From positions 1 to 5,313 of the forward strand of contig JARXAV010000161.1 in assembly GCA_029865665.1 (NCBI GenBank): a stretch of DNA of 5,313 nucleotides, in the 5' to 3' direction. The position numbers and the translations under genes were made by a program. Below, piece after piece: positions 1 to 5,313 of the stretch (its first letter is position 1; each line of letters opens with the position of its first letter). Source of the DNA: Flectobacillus sp. (GTDB lineage Bacteria > Bacteroidota > Bacteroidia > Cytophagales > Spirosomataceae). Under the pieces are notes generated by a model that saw nothing but the letters and a program-made list of their open reading frames with translations, was not told the DNA's origin and did not search any database.

Positions 1-1
1 G

Positions 2-1840
2 TTTAGAAGTACTCCTGAGAGCCTATTCGGGGCAGTTGGGACTTTTGTCCAAAAAACAAATCATGGAGGCGGCTCCATATTTATGCGTGGACTGACGGGT
101 AATCAGACGTTGTTATTAATAGACGGAATTCGGTTGAATAATAGTACATTTCGATATGGTCCTAATCAATATTTGAATACGGTTGACCCCTTTTTGATTC
201 AAAGTTTGGAGATTTATCGAGGTGGTGGTTCGGTGCAATATGGTTCTGATGCTTTGGGTGGTACGCTACAAATTCGGACTGCTGACCCTGTTTTCGCCAA
301 TGGAAAACCTATTCTTGGTGGTAATGCTTTAGTCCGTTACGGGACTTCAAATTTAGAGAAAACATTACGAACCGAATTGACTTTTGCGACTCAAAAAATG
401 GCGATAAAAGGTGGTCTGAGTATTAGGAAATTCGGTGATTTAATTGGGGGTGATACCACTGGCGTTCAGACTCCTTCTGGATATAACGAAATTGCTTATG
501 ATGTTAAAGCTAAATTTATGCTTTCGAGAAAAGTTGTTCTAACCACTGCTCACCAGAGTTTAGAACAAACAGGCGTTCCTGTTTATCATAAAGTGAGGTT
601 AGAAAATTTTATGATTAATGAAATGTCTCCGCAGAAAAGAAGCCTTTCTTATGCTCAACTTGACTTTGCAACTGATAATAAGTTGATAAGAAATATTGCT
701 TTGAATATATCTTATCAAGGTACGGAAGAAGGTAGAAATTCTCAAAAAAATGGTTCAAGTGTATATAGAATTGAGAATGACCAAGTGAAAACTTTTGGGT
801 CATTTGTAAATGTTCTGTTGGACATTTTACCGAATTGGACAGCCAGTTCTGGTATTGAATATTATGCCGATAAGATTAATAGTACTAAACGTGACATCGA
901 CCAAAAAACAAATTTGACAACCAATGGTAGAGGTTTGTACCCAGATGGTTCGAGTTTTCAGAGTTATGCTTTTTATTCATTGCACCACGTGGGTATTAAT
1001 CAATGGGATTTGGATTTTGGCACTCGTTTTAATGCGTATTCAATTGATGTAACTGATCAAACTTTGGGTAAAGTAAATGTGAAACCACAAGCATGGGTCG
1101 GCAATTTAGGGTTAGGTTACTATATTGCTAATCATTCGCTAACCTATTTGACGTTTAACACAGGGTTTAGAGCTCCCAATATTGATGATATGGGAACATT
1201 GGGCATCGTAGATTTTCGTTATGAATTGCCAACGGCTTCGCTAAAACCCGAAAATTCATACAATGTTGAAGTTGGATATAAATTGAAAACCTCAACGTTT
1301 TCTTCAACGCTTTCTTTGTATCATAATCAGCTAAGAAATTTAATTACGAGAGTAAAAGTTGAAGGACAAAAAATAAATGATTACCAAGTTTATAGAAAAG
1401 AGAATGTTGAAAAGGCTTATATTCAAGGGTTTGAGTGGAGTACGGAATGGTTTATTAGTGATAATTTGAGAACGTACACGGATTTGACTTATACCTATGG
1501 TCAGAATGAAACAAAAAATGAACCTGTAAGAAGAATTCCACCATTAACGGGAAGAATAGGCTTACATTATCAAGCTGGAAAAGCTTTCTTCGTTAAATTG
1601 GAAGATACTTTTGCGGGAAAACAAGACCGATTGGCACAGGGCGATAAAGATGATAATAGAATTGCAAAGGGCGGAACAAACGGATGGAGTGTAGTAACTA
1701 TTTATTCGGGATATGAATATAAAAATTTTAGTTTAATTGGTTCATTTCAAAATTTATCTGATGTTGATTATCGAACTCACGGTTCTGGAATTAATGGCGT
1801 TGGAAGAAGTTTAATCACGACATTAATGTATAAGTTCTAA
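2..1840 (+). CDS. TonB-dependent outer-membrane receptor, N-terminus outside window
   Basis: This reading frame is open at the left edge and gives 612 visible residues; an internal Met at position 83 is not the real start because plug-domain sequence precedes it. Visible residues about 1-95 form the plug: ESLFGAVGTFVQ, then FMRGLTGNQTLLLIDGIRLN, then EIYRGGGSVQYGSDALGG, the signature of siderophore/vitamin-type receptors. The rest is a beta barrel with alternating polar and aromatic strands, including NTGFRAPNIDDMG in the middle. It ends NLSDVDYRTHGSGINGVGRS followed by a last strand closing on Phe, the usual outer-membrane barrel signal. Family role: energised uptake of a ligand across the outer membrane through TonB-ExbBD. 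The substrate cannot be told from the sequence. Signal peptide, TonB box and any carboxypeptidase-like N-terminal domain lie outside the window. The frame is intact to TAA. Nothing beside it (siderophore, cobalamin or SusD genes) helps assign a ligand. Confidence 0.95.
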   Translation, partial: FRSTPESLFGAVGTFVQKTNHGGGSIFMRGLTGNQTLLLIDGIRLNNSTFRYGPNQYLNTVDPFLIQSLEIYRGGGSVQYGSDALGGTLQIRTADPVFANGKPILGGNALVRYGTSNLEKTLRTELTFATQKMAIKGGLSIRKFGDLIGGDTTGVQTPSGYNEIAYDVKAKFMLSRKVVLTTAHQSLEQTGVPVYHKVRLENFMINEMSPQKRSLSYAQLDFATDNKLIRNIALNISYQGTEEGRNSQKNGSSVYRIENDQVKTFGSFVNVLLDILPNWTASSGIEYYADKINSTKRDIDQKTNLTTNGRGLYPDGSSFQSYAFYSLHHVGINQWDLDFGTRFNAYSIDVTDQTLGKVNVKPQAWVGNLGLGYYIANHSLTYLTFNTGFRAPNIDDMGTLGIVDFRYELPTASLKPENSYNVEVGYKLKTSTFSSTLSLYHNQLRNLITRVKVEGQKINDYQVYRKENVEKAYIQGFEWSTEWFISDNLRTYTDLTYTYGQNETKNEPVRRIPPLTGRIGLHYQAGKAFFVKLEDTFAGKQDRLAQGDKDDNRIAKGGTNGWSVVTIYSGYEYKNFSLIGSFQNLSDVDYRTHGSGINGVGRSLITTLMYKF

Positions 1841-1846
1841 AGAAAT

Positions 1847-2008
1847 TTACCTCCGTAAAAATCCCCATTTTATTATCGGACTGTAACCAATCATCATCTT
1901 TGCTACTTTCGCAGGGATTTTGACGAAAGCAGTTCTTTTTGGAGCGGGTATCACTGGAAGCACCTTTTCGAGAACTAGAAGTATGGTCATTTCCCATGCG
2001 AAGGCTGT
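1847..2008 (-). pseudogene. C-terminal remnant of an unidentified minus-strand gene
   Basis: On the - strand a 53-codon stretch, open from a TAA at 2009-2011, ends at TAA 1847-1849. Its end reads as real protein: PAPKRTAFVKIPAKVAKMMI followed by GYSPIIKWGFLRR, a basic amphipathic C-terminus. The stop lies only 6 bp from the convergent stop of the TonB receptor, typical spacing for two intact convergent gene ends in a compact genome. No start codon and no upstream domain can be found in this frame, so the rest of the gene seems to be lost or replaced by the repeat-rich sequence that follows. The tail is loosely reminiscent of short-chain dehydrogenase C-termini, but that is an impression and I do not assign a family. 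It could also be a chance frame. Confidence 0.4.
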
Positions 2009-2300
2009 TTAAGCGGGGATTAATGGCTAATAAGGAATCAAAATCGGCTTTTCATTGTTTTTCTCGGTCAGAATCTTTGAAATTCATGTTCTAACCTTCG
2101 TGTTTTTTACAAACATTCCCTTTTATCCCCGCACAATTTCCTTCTGCTCCATCTGCAAATTCTCCGTAAGTTCTAAAAGGAATGTTGTATTCTTTTTGAG
2201 TTGTTCGCTACACTTATTAGCAGTCAGAAAATCTGCTCTTCCAAATATCTTCAAGTCGAACGATAACTCCATAAAAGAAACCACCGAAGCCGACCGCTAG
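2009..2300. other. Gene-poor region with decayed frames and long-range inverted repeats
   Basis: No complete gene of normal size is supported here. Two inverted repeats stand out. The first is a 13-bp stem with one bulged C: 2112-2125 pairs with 2174-2186 (AACATTCC-C-TTTTA against TAAAAGGAATGTT). The second is a perfect 8-bp repeat, GCGGGGAT at 2013-2020 and ATCCCCGC at 2125-2132. On the - strand one frame reads through YNIPFRTYGEFADGAEGNCA and on to KKHEG, then stops (TAG), runs 12 residues, stops again (TGA), and reopens toward 1997. Another - frame, 2272-2123, gives 49 codons beginning MELSFDLKIFGRADFLTANK. These look like remnants of coding or conserved repeat sequence rather than working genes. 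The + frame covering 2055-2300 has no usable ATG and is taken as a shadow. Confidence 0.4.
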
Positions 2301-2375
2301 ACTGGCCGCCTGCCTAAGATTAAGTTCAAGACTCGCCGTCCGCCATACCTTCATGGTTTGGCTTTCAGCCACCAT
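2217..2375 (-). other. Short open frame (52 codons) overlapping the hairpin region
   Basis: From ATG 2373-2375 to TAA 2217-2219 a - strand frame encodes 52 residues, starting MVAESQTMKVWRTASLELNL, with a small hydrophobic patch (ASLAVGFGGFFYGVIV) and ending WKSRFSDC. Its first codons lie inside a strong hairpin (2350-2378), and its 3' part overlaps another - frame (2123-2272) by 56 bp. Two plausible overlapping frames in a hairpin-rich stretch suggest that the nucleotide sequence itself is conserved, as in a dispersed intergenic repeat. I have an unverified impression that similar sequence recurs in other Bacteroidota genomes. Translation is not supported by a recognisable ribosome binding site. 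Confidence 0.25.
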
Positions 2376-2400
2376 GAAACCTTAGCTATTGGTGGCTGGT
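2301..2400. repeat. Nested and mutually exclusive hairpins left of the PH-protein unit
   Basis: Hairpin A: TTCATGGT (2350-2357) pairs with ACCATGAA (2371-2378), continues after a 2-nt TT bulge as GGCT/AGCC, and has a 3-nt loop. Hairpin B: CAGCCACCA (2366-2374) is a perfect 9-bp match to TGGTGGCTG (2390-2398) with a 15-nt loop. A and B share 2366-2374, so they cannot coexist. An outer stem is also possible: 2301-2310 with 2391-2400 (10 pairs, three of them G-T), then CTAAG 2314-2318 with CTTAG 2381-2385. No T-run follows on either strand, so a plain terminator is unlikely. The stretch is visibly richer in G and C than its surroundings. It lies just downstream of the PH-domain gene in that gene's orientation. 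Confidence 0.6.
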
Positions 2401-2404
2401 GTTC

Positions 2405-2416
2405 TATTGTACAATA
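2405..2416. repeat. 12-bp perfect palindrome TATTGTACAATA
   Basis: This perfect 12-bp palindrome lies between the left inverted end of the putative cassette and the stop codon of the PH-domain gene, 12 bp beyond that stop. It is too short and AT-rich for a strong terminator. It has the form of a binding site for a dimeric protein, but nothing shows that one binds. Confidence 0.35.
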
Positions 2417-2428
2417 TCATAATATATT

Positions 2429-2851
2429 TTACTTTTCGTTTTTCAATTTGACTTGAATGTCCGTGTTTAATGTTGTTAGGTCATTTACAAACTCTCGCTT
2501 TTGTTTGGGGGATATTATTACTGTGTCAAATTTCCCGTAGTTTATTTCAAGTCTGTCAAGTGAAGTCGCAGGCGAACTTAACGGATTATTTGTCTCAGTG
2601 ATTTTCTTAATAGTTTTAATGTCGATAGTTTTATTGTACAGAAATCCACATTTTATTGTCAGTTTATCGCTGTCTATGGTATAATTTGTTGTCATAAACA
2701 TATGTACAACAAAAAGAATTACCGGTAAAAGAATGACAATTCCTATCCAACTTGGTTCTTGATTTATGGGTAGAGTTAAAACTGTCCCAAATACGAGAAC
2801 AAGAGGGATTGCTAATTCAAGTCCGATTTTTGATTTATAAATTTTCTTCAT
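2429..2851 (-). CDS. Small membrane protein with bacterial PH-type domain
   Basis: The protein has 140 residues. A short basic N-terminus (MKKIYKSKIG) is followed by two predicted membrane helices at about residues 11-28 and 35-53, separated by a short loop (PINQEPSW). A soluble domain of about 85 residues follows: TTNYTIDSDKLTIKCGF, then YNKTIDIKTIKKIT, then the hallmark TNNPLSSPATSLDRLEI (87-103) and VIISPKQKREFVNDL (111-125). This architecture fits the bacterial PH-domain family formerly called DUF1200 (bPH_4), whose length is usually about 130-150 residues; most members have no known function. The phage SPbeta immunity protein SunI has a comparable layout, but no such role can be inferred here. 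The start is ATG at 2849-2851, with no clear Shine-Dalgarno sequence, as is common in Bacteroidota. It lies alone between structured repeats, in a segment that looks like an acquired single-gene cassette. I see no convincing promoter of its own. Confidence 0.88.
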   Translation of the reverse strand: MKKIYKSKIGLELAIPLVLVFGTVLTLPINQEPSWIGIVILLPVILFVVHMFMTTNYTIDSDKLTIKCGFLYNKTIDIKTIKKITETNNPLSSPATSLDRLEINYGKFDTVIISPKQKREFVNDLTTLNTDIQVKLKNEK

Positions 2852-2905
2852 TTTAAACTATCTTTATTTTAGTGATGTGTCGTCCTACACTTGCCACCAA
2901 CGAGC

Positions 2906-2993
2906 GTATAACCGCCATACGCCCTGTTTTTTTATAGTTTATGGCGGTTACATTCCATGTAACTGAACCTGTTTTCGATTTTTTTGGGTTCAG
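2906..2993. repeat. Three consecutive hairpins, the first with attC-like core
   Basis: Hairpin 1: TAACCGCCATA (2909-2919) matches TATGGCGGTTA (2940-2950) perfectly over 11 bp with a 20-nt loop containing seven T. Its outer boxes, GTATAAC (2906-2912) and GTTACAT (2947-2953), each differ by one base from the integron attC consensus boxes RYYYAAC and GTTRRRY. Hairpin 2: GTTACAT (2947-2953) matches ATGTAAC (2957-2963) with a 3-nt loop; it overlaps hairpin 1 and competes with it. Hairpin 3: CTGAACC (2963-2969) matches GGTTCAG (2987-2993) with a 17-nt loop. The 48-bp attC-like part is shorter than usual attC sites and lacks a clear unpaired spacer, so a true integron site is uncertain. Confidence 0.5.
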
Positions 2994-3189
2994 ATTTATT
3001 TCTAAAACTAGGTATTTATTTCTAAACATCCAATTGCTATCATTGAATTTATTGGGTCAAAAGCTTTTTCCCCTCAAAAGCCACTTGCTTAATCTGTTTG
3101 AAGCACAATCGTCGTTTATTTTGCCACTATGAAAACGGATAGTTCCTATGTTGAAAAGGCGTTTGAGAATACTGCTGTGCGAAATATAC
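2994..3189. other. Gap without a supported gene; 13-bp direct repeat
   Basis: I find no convincing gene. ATTTATTTCTAAA occurs twice, at 2994-3006 and 3014-3026, exactly 20 bp apart. TCAAAAGC occurs at 3057-3064 and 3074-3081. On the - strand a 58-codon frame runs from ATG 3027-3029 to TAA 2853-2855, one base before the PH-gene ATG. The same frame is open further upstream to about 3232, interrupted only by a TGA at 3057-3059, and reads KRLFNIGTIRFHSGKIND within that upstream part. Because this frame passes straight through the hairpins and the cassette end, I take it as read-through of repeat sequence or as decayed coding sequence. The + frame covering 2941-3132 is considered a chance frame. 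Confidence 0.4.
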
Positions 3190-3219
3190 AAAAAGGAGCT
3201 AGGTGAAATCCTAACTCCT
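3190..3219 (-). terminator. Intrinsic terminator of the acidic-protein gene
   Basis: Read on the - strand, AGGAG-T-TAGG and CCTA-G-CTCCT form a 9-bp stem interrupted by one mismatch, with a 6-nt loop (ATTTCA). It is followed directly by a run of five T (positions 3194 down to 3190). The stem lies 24 bp beyond the stop codon of the 107-residue gene. It has the classic form of a Rho-independent terminator for that gene; on the + strand no T-run follows, so it acts in one direction. Confidence 0.85.
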
Positions 3220-3242
3220 ATCGAAGGCTAAAATACACGTTT

Positions 3243-3566
3243 TTACATGGCATTCCACCAAATGACTTTTCCATTTCTTAATCCATCCAAATCAAGTTGG
3301 TTTACTCGCTGACCTACCGAACAGTAGTAGGCATCTTGGATTTCCTCTGCCAGTTCCATCTCAAAATAACCACAGTTTTCTTCTCCGACTTCGTTCATTA
3401 GTTCTTCTAGGGCTCCATCTTGCTGATACAGCCAAACTTGAGCATCGGGGTTTTCTAGGTCTTCTTCGTTAGAAGGATAAAACAGATACACATCATTTGC
3501 AGAGGTAACGCAATAAAGGGCGTTTTCATATTGTAATTCTGAGATTTCGATTGGATAAATTTCCAT
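3243..3566 (-). CDS. Very acidic 107-residue protein of unknown function
   Basis: I do not recognise the family. The protein has 16 Glu and 7 Asp against only 3 Lys/Arg, so it is strongly negative and very probably soluble and cytoplasmic; there is no signal peptide or membrane segment. It has three Cys (C19, C65, C82) not arranged as a metal motif, many Tyr, and a C-terminal WW pair (103-104). The middle, about residues 34-78, is the most acidic part. The sequence alternates short beta-like stretches (ALYCVTSANDVYLFYP, QVWLYQQ) with a likely helix (GALEELMNEVGEE), suggesting a small alpha/beta fold. The gene is monocistronic: a promoter candidate lies 26 bp upstream of the ATG and an intrinsic terminator 24 bp after the stop. 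It is transcribed divergently from the DUF255 gene. The clean promoter-gene-terminator set argues that it is real. A role such as immunity or regulation would be a guess. Confidence 0.82.
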   Translation of the reverse strand: MEIYPIEISELQYENALYCVTSANDVYLFYPSNEEDLENPDAQVWLYQQDGALEELMNEVGEENCGYFEMELAEEIQDAYYCSVGQRVNQLDLDGLRNGKVIWWNAM

Positions 3567-3591
3567 GTTTTGTTAGTTTAAATGTTGTGGG

Positions 3592-3621
3592 TAAACTTAG
3601 TATTTATTTTTTTATTCCCAA
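3592..3621 (-). promoter_or_regulatory. Candidate Bacteroidota-type promoter for the acidic-protein gene
   Basis: On the - strand TTG (3621-3619) is followed after 19 bp by TAAGTTTA (3599-3592), matching the Bacteroidota -33/-7 pattern TTG and TAnnTTTG in all but the last base. The spacer is A/T-rich. The -7 element ends 25 bp before the start codon at 3566, so the leader would be short. Confidence 0.5.
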
Positions 3622-3716
3622 AATGGCAAGGTACATTTTCAAGACTTACAATTTGATTACGAAAGAATTAAGTTTTTATGAAAAACAAAAGCCATCACAA
3701 ATTGCTATTCCTTGCG

Positions 3717-3724
3717 TAGCTTTG
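3717..3724 (+). promoter_or_regulatory. Candidate -7 promoter element of the DUF255 gene
   Basis: TAGCTTTG matches the Bacteroidota -7 consensus TAnnTTTG at every fixed base. It lies 24 bp before the ATG at 3749, giving a very short leader. No TTG is found at the expected -33 distance (the nearest, 3702-3704, is too close), so only the -7 element is supported. Confidence 0.45.
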
Positions 3725-3748
3725 TGTTAGAATTTAATTTAGGAATCT

Positions 3749-5313
3749 ATGAATCGTCTCGGAAAAGAAACATCCCCTTATTTATTACAACATGCTCATA
3801 ATCCTGTGGATTGGTTTCCGTGGGGAGAGGAGGCTTTGGCGAAAGCGAAGGCAGAAAATAAGCCTATTTTGGTGAGTATTGGCTATTCGGCTTGCCATTG
3901 GTGTCATGTGATGGAGCGGGAGTGTTTTGAGCAGGAAAATGTGGCGGTAGTAATGAACGAGCATTTTGTGAACATCAAAATTGACCGTGAGGAACGTCCA
4001 GATTTGGATGCTATTTATATGGATGCGGTGCAGGCAATGGGTGTGCAGGGTGGTTGGCCACTGAATGTCTTTTTGATGCCCGACGGAAAGCCTTTTTATG
4101 GAGGAACGTATTTCCCTCAACGAAATTGGTTGGAACTCTTAAAGGCGGTGAACAATGGCTTTGTAAATCATAAAGACGAATTACAGCAATCGGCAGAGGG
4201 TTTTACCAAAAATATGGTTTCCAACGAATCGGCTAAATATAGTCTATTGTCAGAACCACAGGCGTTTACGAGAGAGGATTTGACTACCATGTACCAGAAA
4301 TTAGCTGGGACAATCGACCTAGAATGGGGTGGTTTTCAACGTAGTCCGAAGTTTCCGATGCCTTCTGTTTGGTTATTTTTACTACGATATGTTCAATATC
4401 TAAAAGCGACAAATGCTCCTGTTTCGCAACTTAAAGAGGCAGAAAAATCGTTGAAAATTACCTTAGATTTTATTACGGCAGGAGGAATTTATGACCAATT
4501 GGGTGGAGGTTTTGCACGTTATTCGGTTGATGGAGAATGGTTTTGTCCGCATTTTGAAAAAATGTTGTACGATAACGGTCAGTTGTTGAGTCTGTACTCA
4601 GAAGCCTTTTGTTTGACAAAATCAGAAGTTTATAAAGAAACAATCTATGAAACGATTGGCTGGTTAAAACGAGAAATGTTGAGTCCAGAAGGAGGTTTTT
4701 ATTCAGCCTTAGATGCCGATTCGGAAGGTGTAGAAGGGAAGTACTATGTGTGGACTTATGCCGAAATTCAACAAGTTTTAGGCGAAAAGGCGACAGCTTT
4801 CTGTGAGGCTTATCAAGTGACTATGAAAGGAAACTGGGAGCATGGTGTGAATATTCTTTGGAAGGATGGGAATCAACTTTGTTTGAATTCGCAGTTTCAA
4901 GAAGAAATAGCCTTATTAAACGAGGAGCGAGGGACTCGTGTTCGGCCAGGGCTAGACGATAAAATTTTATGTTCGTGGAATGGCTTGCTTTTAAAAGGCT
5001 TGGTGGATGCGTATCGAGTTTTTGGGGAAGCTGATTTTCTGGATTTGGCTTTACAAAATGCTCAATTCATTCAGAAGAATTTGCTAAACGATGCTACCTT
5101 ATGGCATAGTTACAAAAACGGAGAAGCCAAAATCATGGGTTTCTTAGAAGATTATGCTGCGGTGATAGAAGCCTACACGCATTTGTATCAGGTAACGTTT
5201 GACGAACAGTGGTTGCATCTTGCTGAGAAAATGACCTTGTATGTTTGGCAAAATTTCTGGGATGACAGCGATGAGTTATTTTTCTTTACCGATGAAAAAG
5301 CGGAGAAATTAAT
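3749..5313 (+). CDS. Thioredoxin-like DUF255 protein (YyaL/SPATA20 family), C-terminus outside window
   Basis: The frame is open from ATG 3749 to the right edge, giving 521 residues with no stop; family members are usually about 670-690 residues long, so roughly three quarters is present. Residues 1-125 form the thioredoxin-like domain: [20 protein letters not shown], the redox-type motif CHWC (C49-C52) in [25 protein letters not shown] (78-87) and [20 protein letters not shown] (101-120). The rest is the (alpha/alpha)6-barrel-like part, similar to N-acylglucosamine 2-epimerase folds: [12 protein letters not shown] (192-203), [20 protein letters not shown] (250-269), ALDADSEG (320-327), [15 protein letters not shown] (401-415) and GFLEDYA (464-470). 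No signal peptide is seen, so it is probably cytoplasmic. The molecular function of the family is not established; a redox or sugar-related role is only suggested by its folds. The start is supported by the family N-terminus and by a -7 element just upstream. A - strand frame at 3785-4120 is its shadow. Confidence 0.95.
   Translation, partial: MNRLGKETSPYLLQHAHNPVDWFPWGEEALAKAKAENKPILVSIGYSACHWCHVMERECFEQENVAVVMNEHFVNIKIDREERPDLDAIYMDAVQAMGVQGGWPLNVFLMPDGKPFYGGTYFPQRNWLELLKAVNNGFVNHKDELQQSAEGFTKNMVSNESAKYSLLSEPQAFTREDLTTMYQKLAGTIDLEWGGFQRSPKFPMPSVWLFLLRYVQYLKATNAPVSQLKEAEKSLKITLDFITAGGIYDQLGGGFARYSVDGEWFCPHFEKMLYDNGQLLSLYSEAFCLTKSEVYKETIYETIGWLKREMLSPEGGFYSALDADSEGVEGKYYVWTYAEIQQVLGEKATAFCEAYQVTMKGNWEHGVNILWKDGNQLCLNSQFQEEIALLNEERGTRVRPGLDDKILCSWNGLLLKGLVDAYRVFGEADFLDLALQNAQFIQKNLLNDATLWHSYKNGEAKIMGFLEDYAAVIEAYTHLYQVTFDEQWLHLAEKMTLYVWQNFWDDSDELFFFTDEKAEKL

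Larger units (their letters stand above)
2389..2900. mobile_element. Putative 512-bp cassette with 14-bp inverted ends around one gene
   Basis: The left end TTGGTGGCTGGTGT (2389-2402) and the right end ACACTTGCCACCAA (2887-2900) are inverted copies matching at 12 of 14 positions. They enclose exactly one gene, the PH-domain protein, leaving 26 bp beyond its stop and 35 bp before its start. No target-site duplication is visible directly outside the ends, and no transposase or integrase is encoded, so this is not a normal insertion sequence. It could be a non-autonomous element or a gene cassette whose ends are parts of recombination sites. The boundaries are inferred from the repeats only. Confidence 0.35.

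Noticed and set aside
615..803. Antisense frame of 62 residues inside the receptor gene
   Set aside because: It lies wholly inside a clearly coding + strand region and has no family features.
1858..1921. AAAATCCC / GGGATTTT 8-bp inverted repeat after the receptor gene
   Set aside because: It has a 48-nt loop and simple composition; likely chance.
1906..1938. CTTTCG/CGAAAG stem followed by a short T-run, as a terminator for the TonB receptor gene
   Set aside because: The stem is only 6 bp with a 12-nt loop, the T-run begins several bases later, and it lies within the apparent - strand gene remnant.
1815..1997. - strand frame of 60 residues starting MGNDHTSS
   Set aside because: It runs into the end of the receptor gene and is Ser/Lys/Asp-rich without domain character; the overlapping frame ending at 1847 reads better as a protein.
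2055..2300. + strand frame of 81 residues
   Set aside because: It has only a TTG start, Phe/Ser-rich content typical of an antisense shadow, and lies opposite the protein-like short - strand frames.
2941..3132. + strand frame of 63 residues starting MAVTFHVTEP
   Set aside because: Its first codons are the arms of three hairpins, and the composition (Phe/Leu/Ser) looks like chance translation of AT-rich DNA.
3785..4120. - strand frame of 111 residues
   Set aside because: It lies opposite the best conserved part of the DUF255 gene, including its CHWC motif, and is His-rich as expected of an antisense shadow.
1..5313. CRISPR array, tRNA or rRNA gene
   Set aside because: No regularly spaced repeat family and no cloverleaf or rRNA-like stretch was seen on either strand.

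Overview
The window looks like a low-GC, AT-rich chromosome segment of a member of the phylum Bacteroidota. The evidence is an outer-membrane TonB-dependent receptor ending in Phe, promoter-like motifs of the Bacteroidota type (TAnnTTTG), start codons without clear Shine-Dalgarno sequences, and family members that read as Bacteroidota-like. The genus cannot be fixed from the sequence alone.

Layout. (1) Positions 2-1840, + strand: a TonB-dependent receptor missing its N-terminus at the window edge. (2) 1847-2008, - strand: an apparent C-terminal gene remnant, convergent with the receptor with only 6 bp between the two stop codons. (3) 2009-2400: no ordinary gene. This stretch is full of inverted repeats and has overlapping short frames (49 and 52 codons) on the - strand. 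(4) 2429-2851, - strand: a small two-helix membrane protein with a bacterial PH-type domain. It sits centrally in a 512-bp unit (2389-2900) bounded by 14-bp imperfect inverted repeats. (5) 2906-2993: three consecutive hairpins, the first resembling an integron-type attC core. (6) 2994-3189: no supported gene. (7) 3243-3566, - strand: a very acidic 107-residue protein of unknown family, with its own promoter candidate and a clear intrinsic terminator. (8) 3749 to the right edge, + strand: a thioredoxin-like DUF255 (YyaL/SPATA20) protein, cut off by the window end after 521 codons.

The receptor, the acidic protein and the DUF255 protein look like ordinary backbone genes with no visible functional link. 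The interesting part is 1841-2993. There, a truncated gene end, a structured repeat region, a single-gene accessory unit and a second structured region lie next to one another, as expected where small gene cassettes have been inserted. No integrase or transposase is visible, so the mobile or cassette interpretation is inference.
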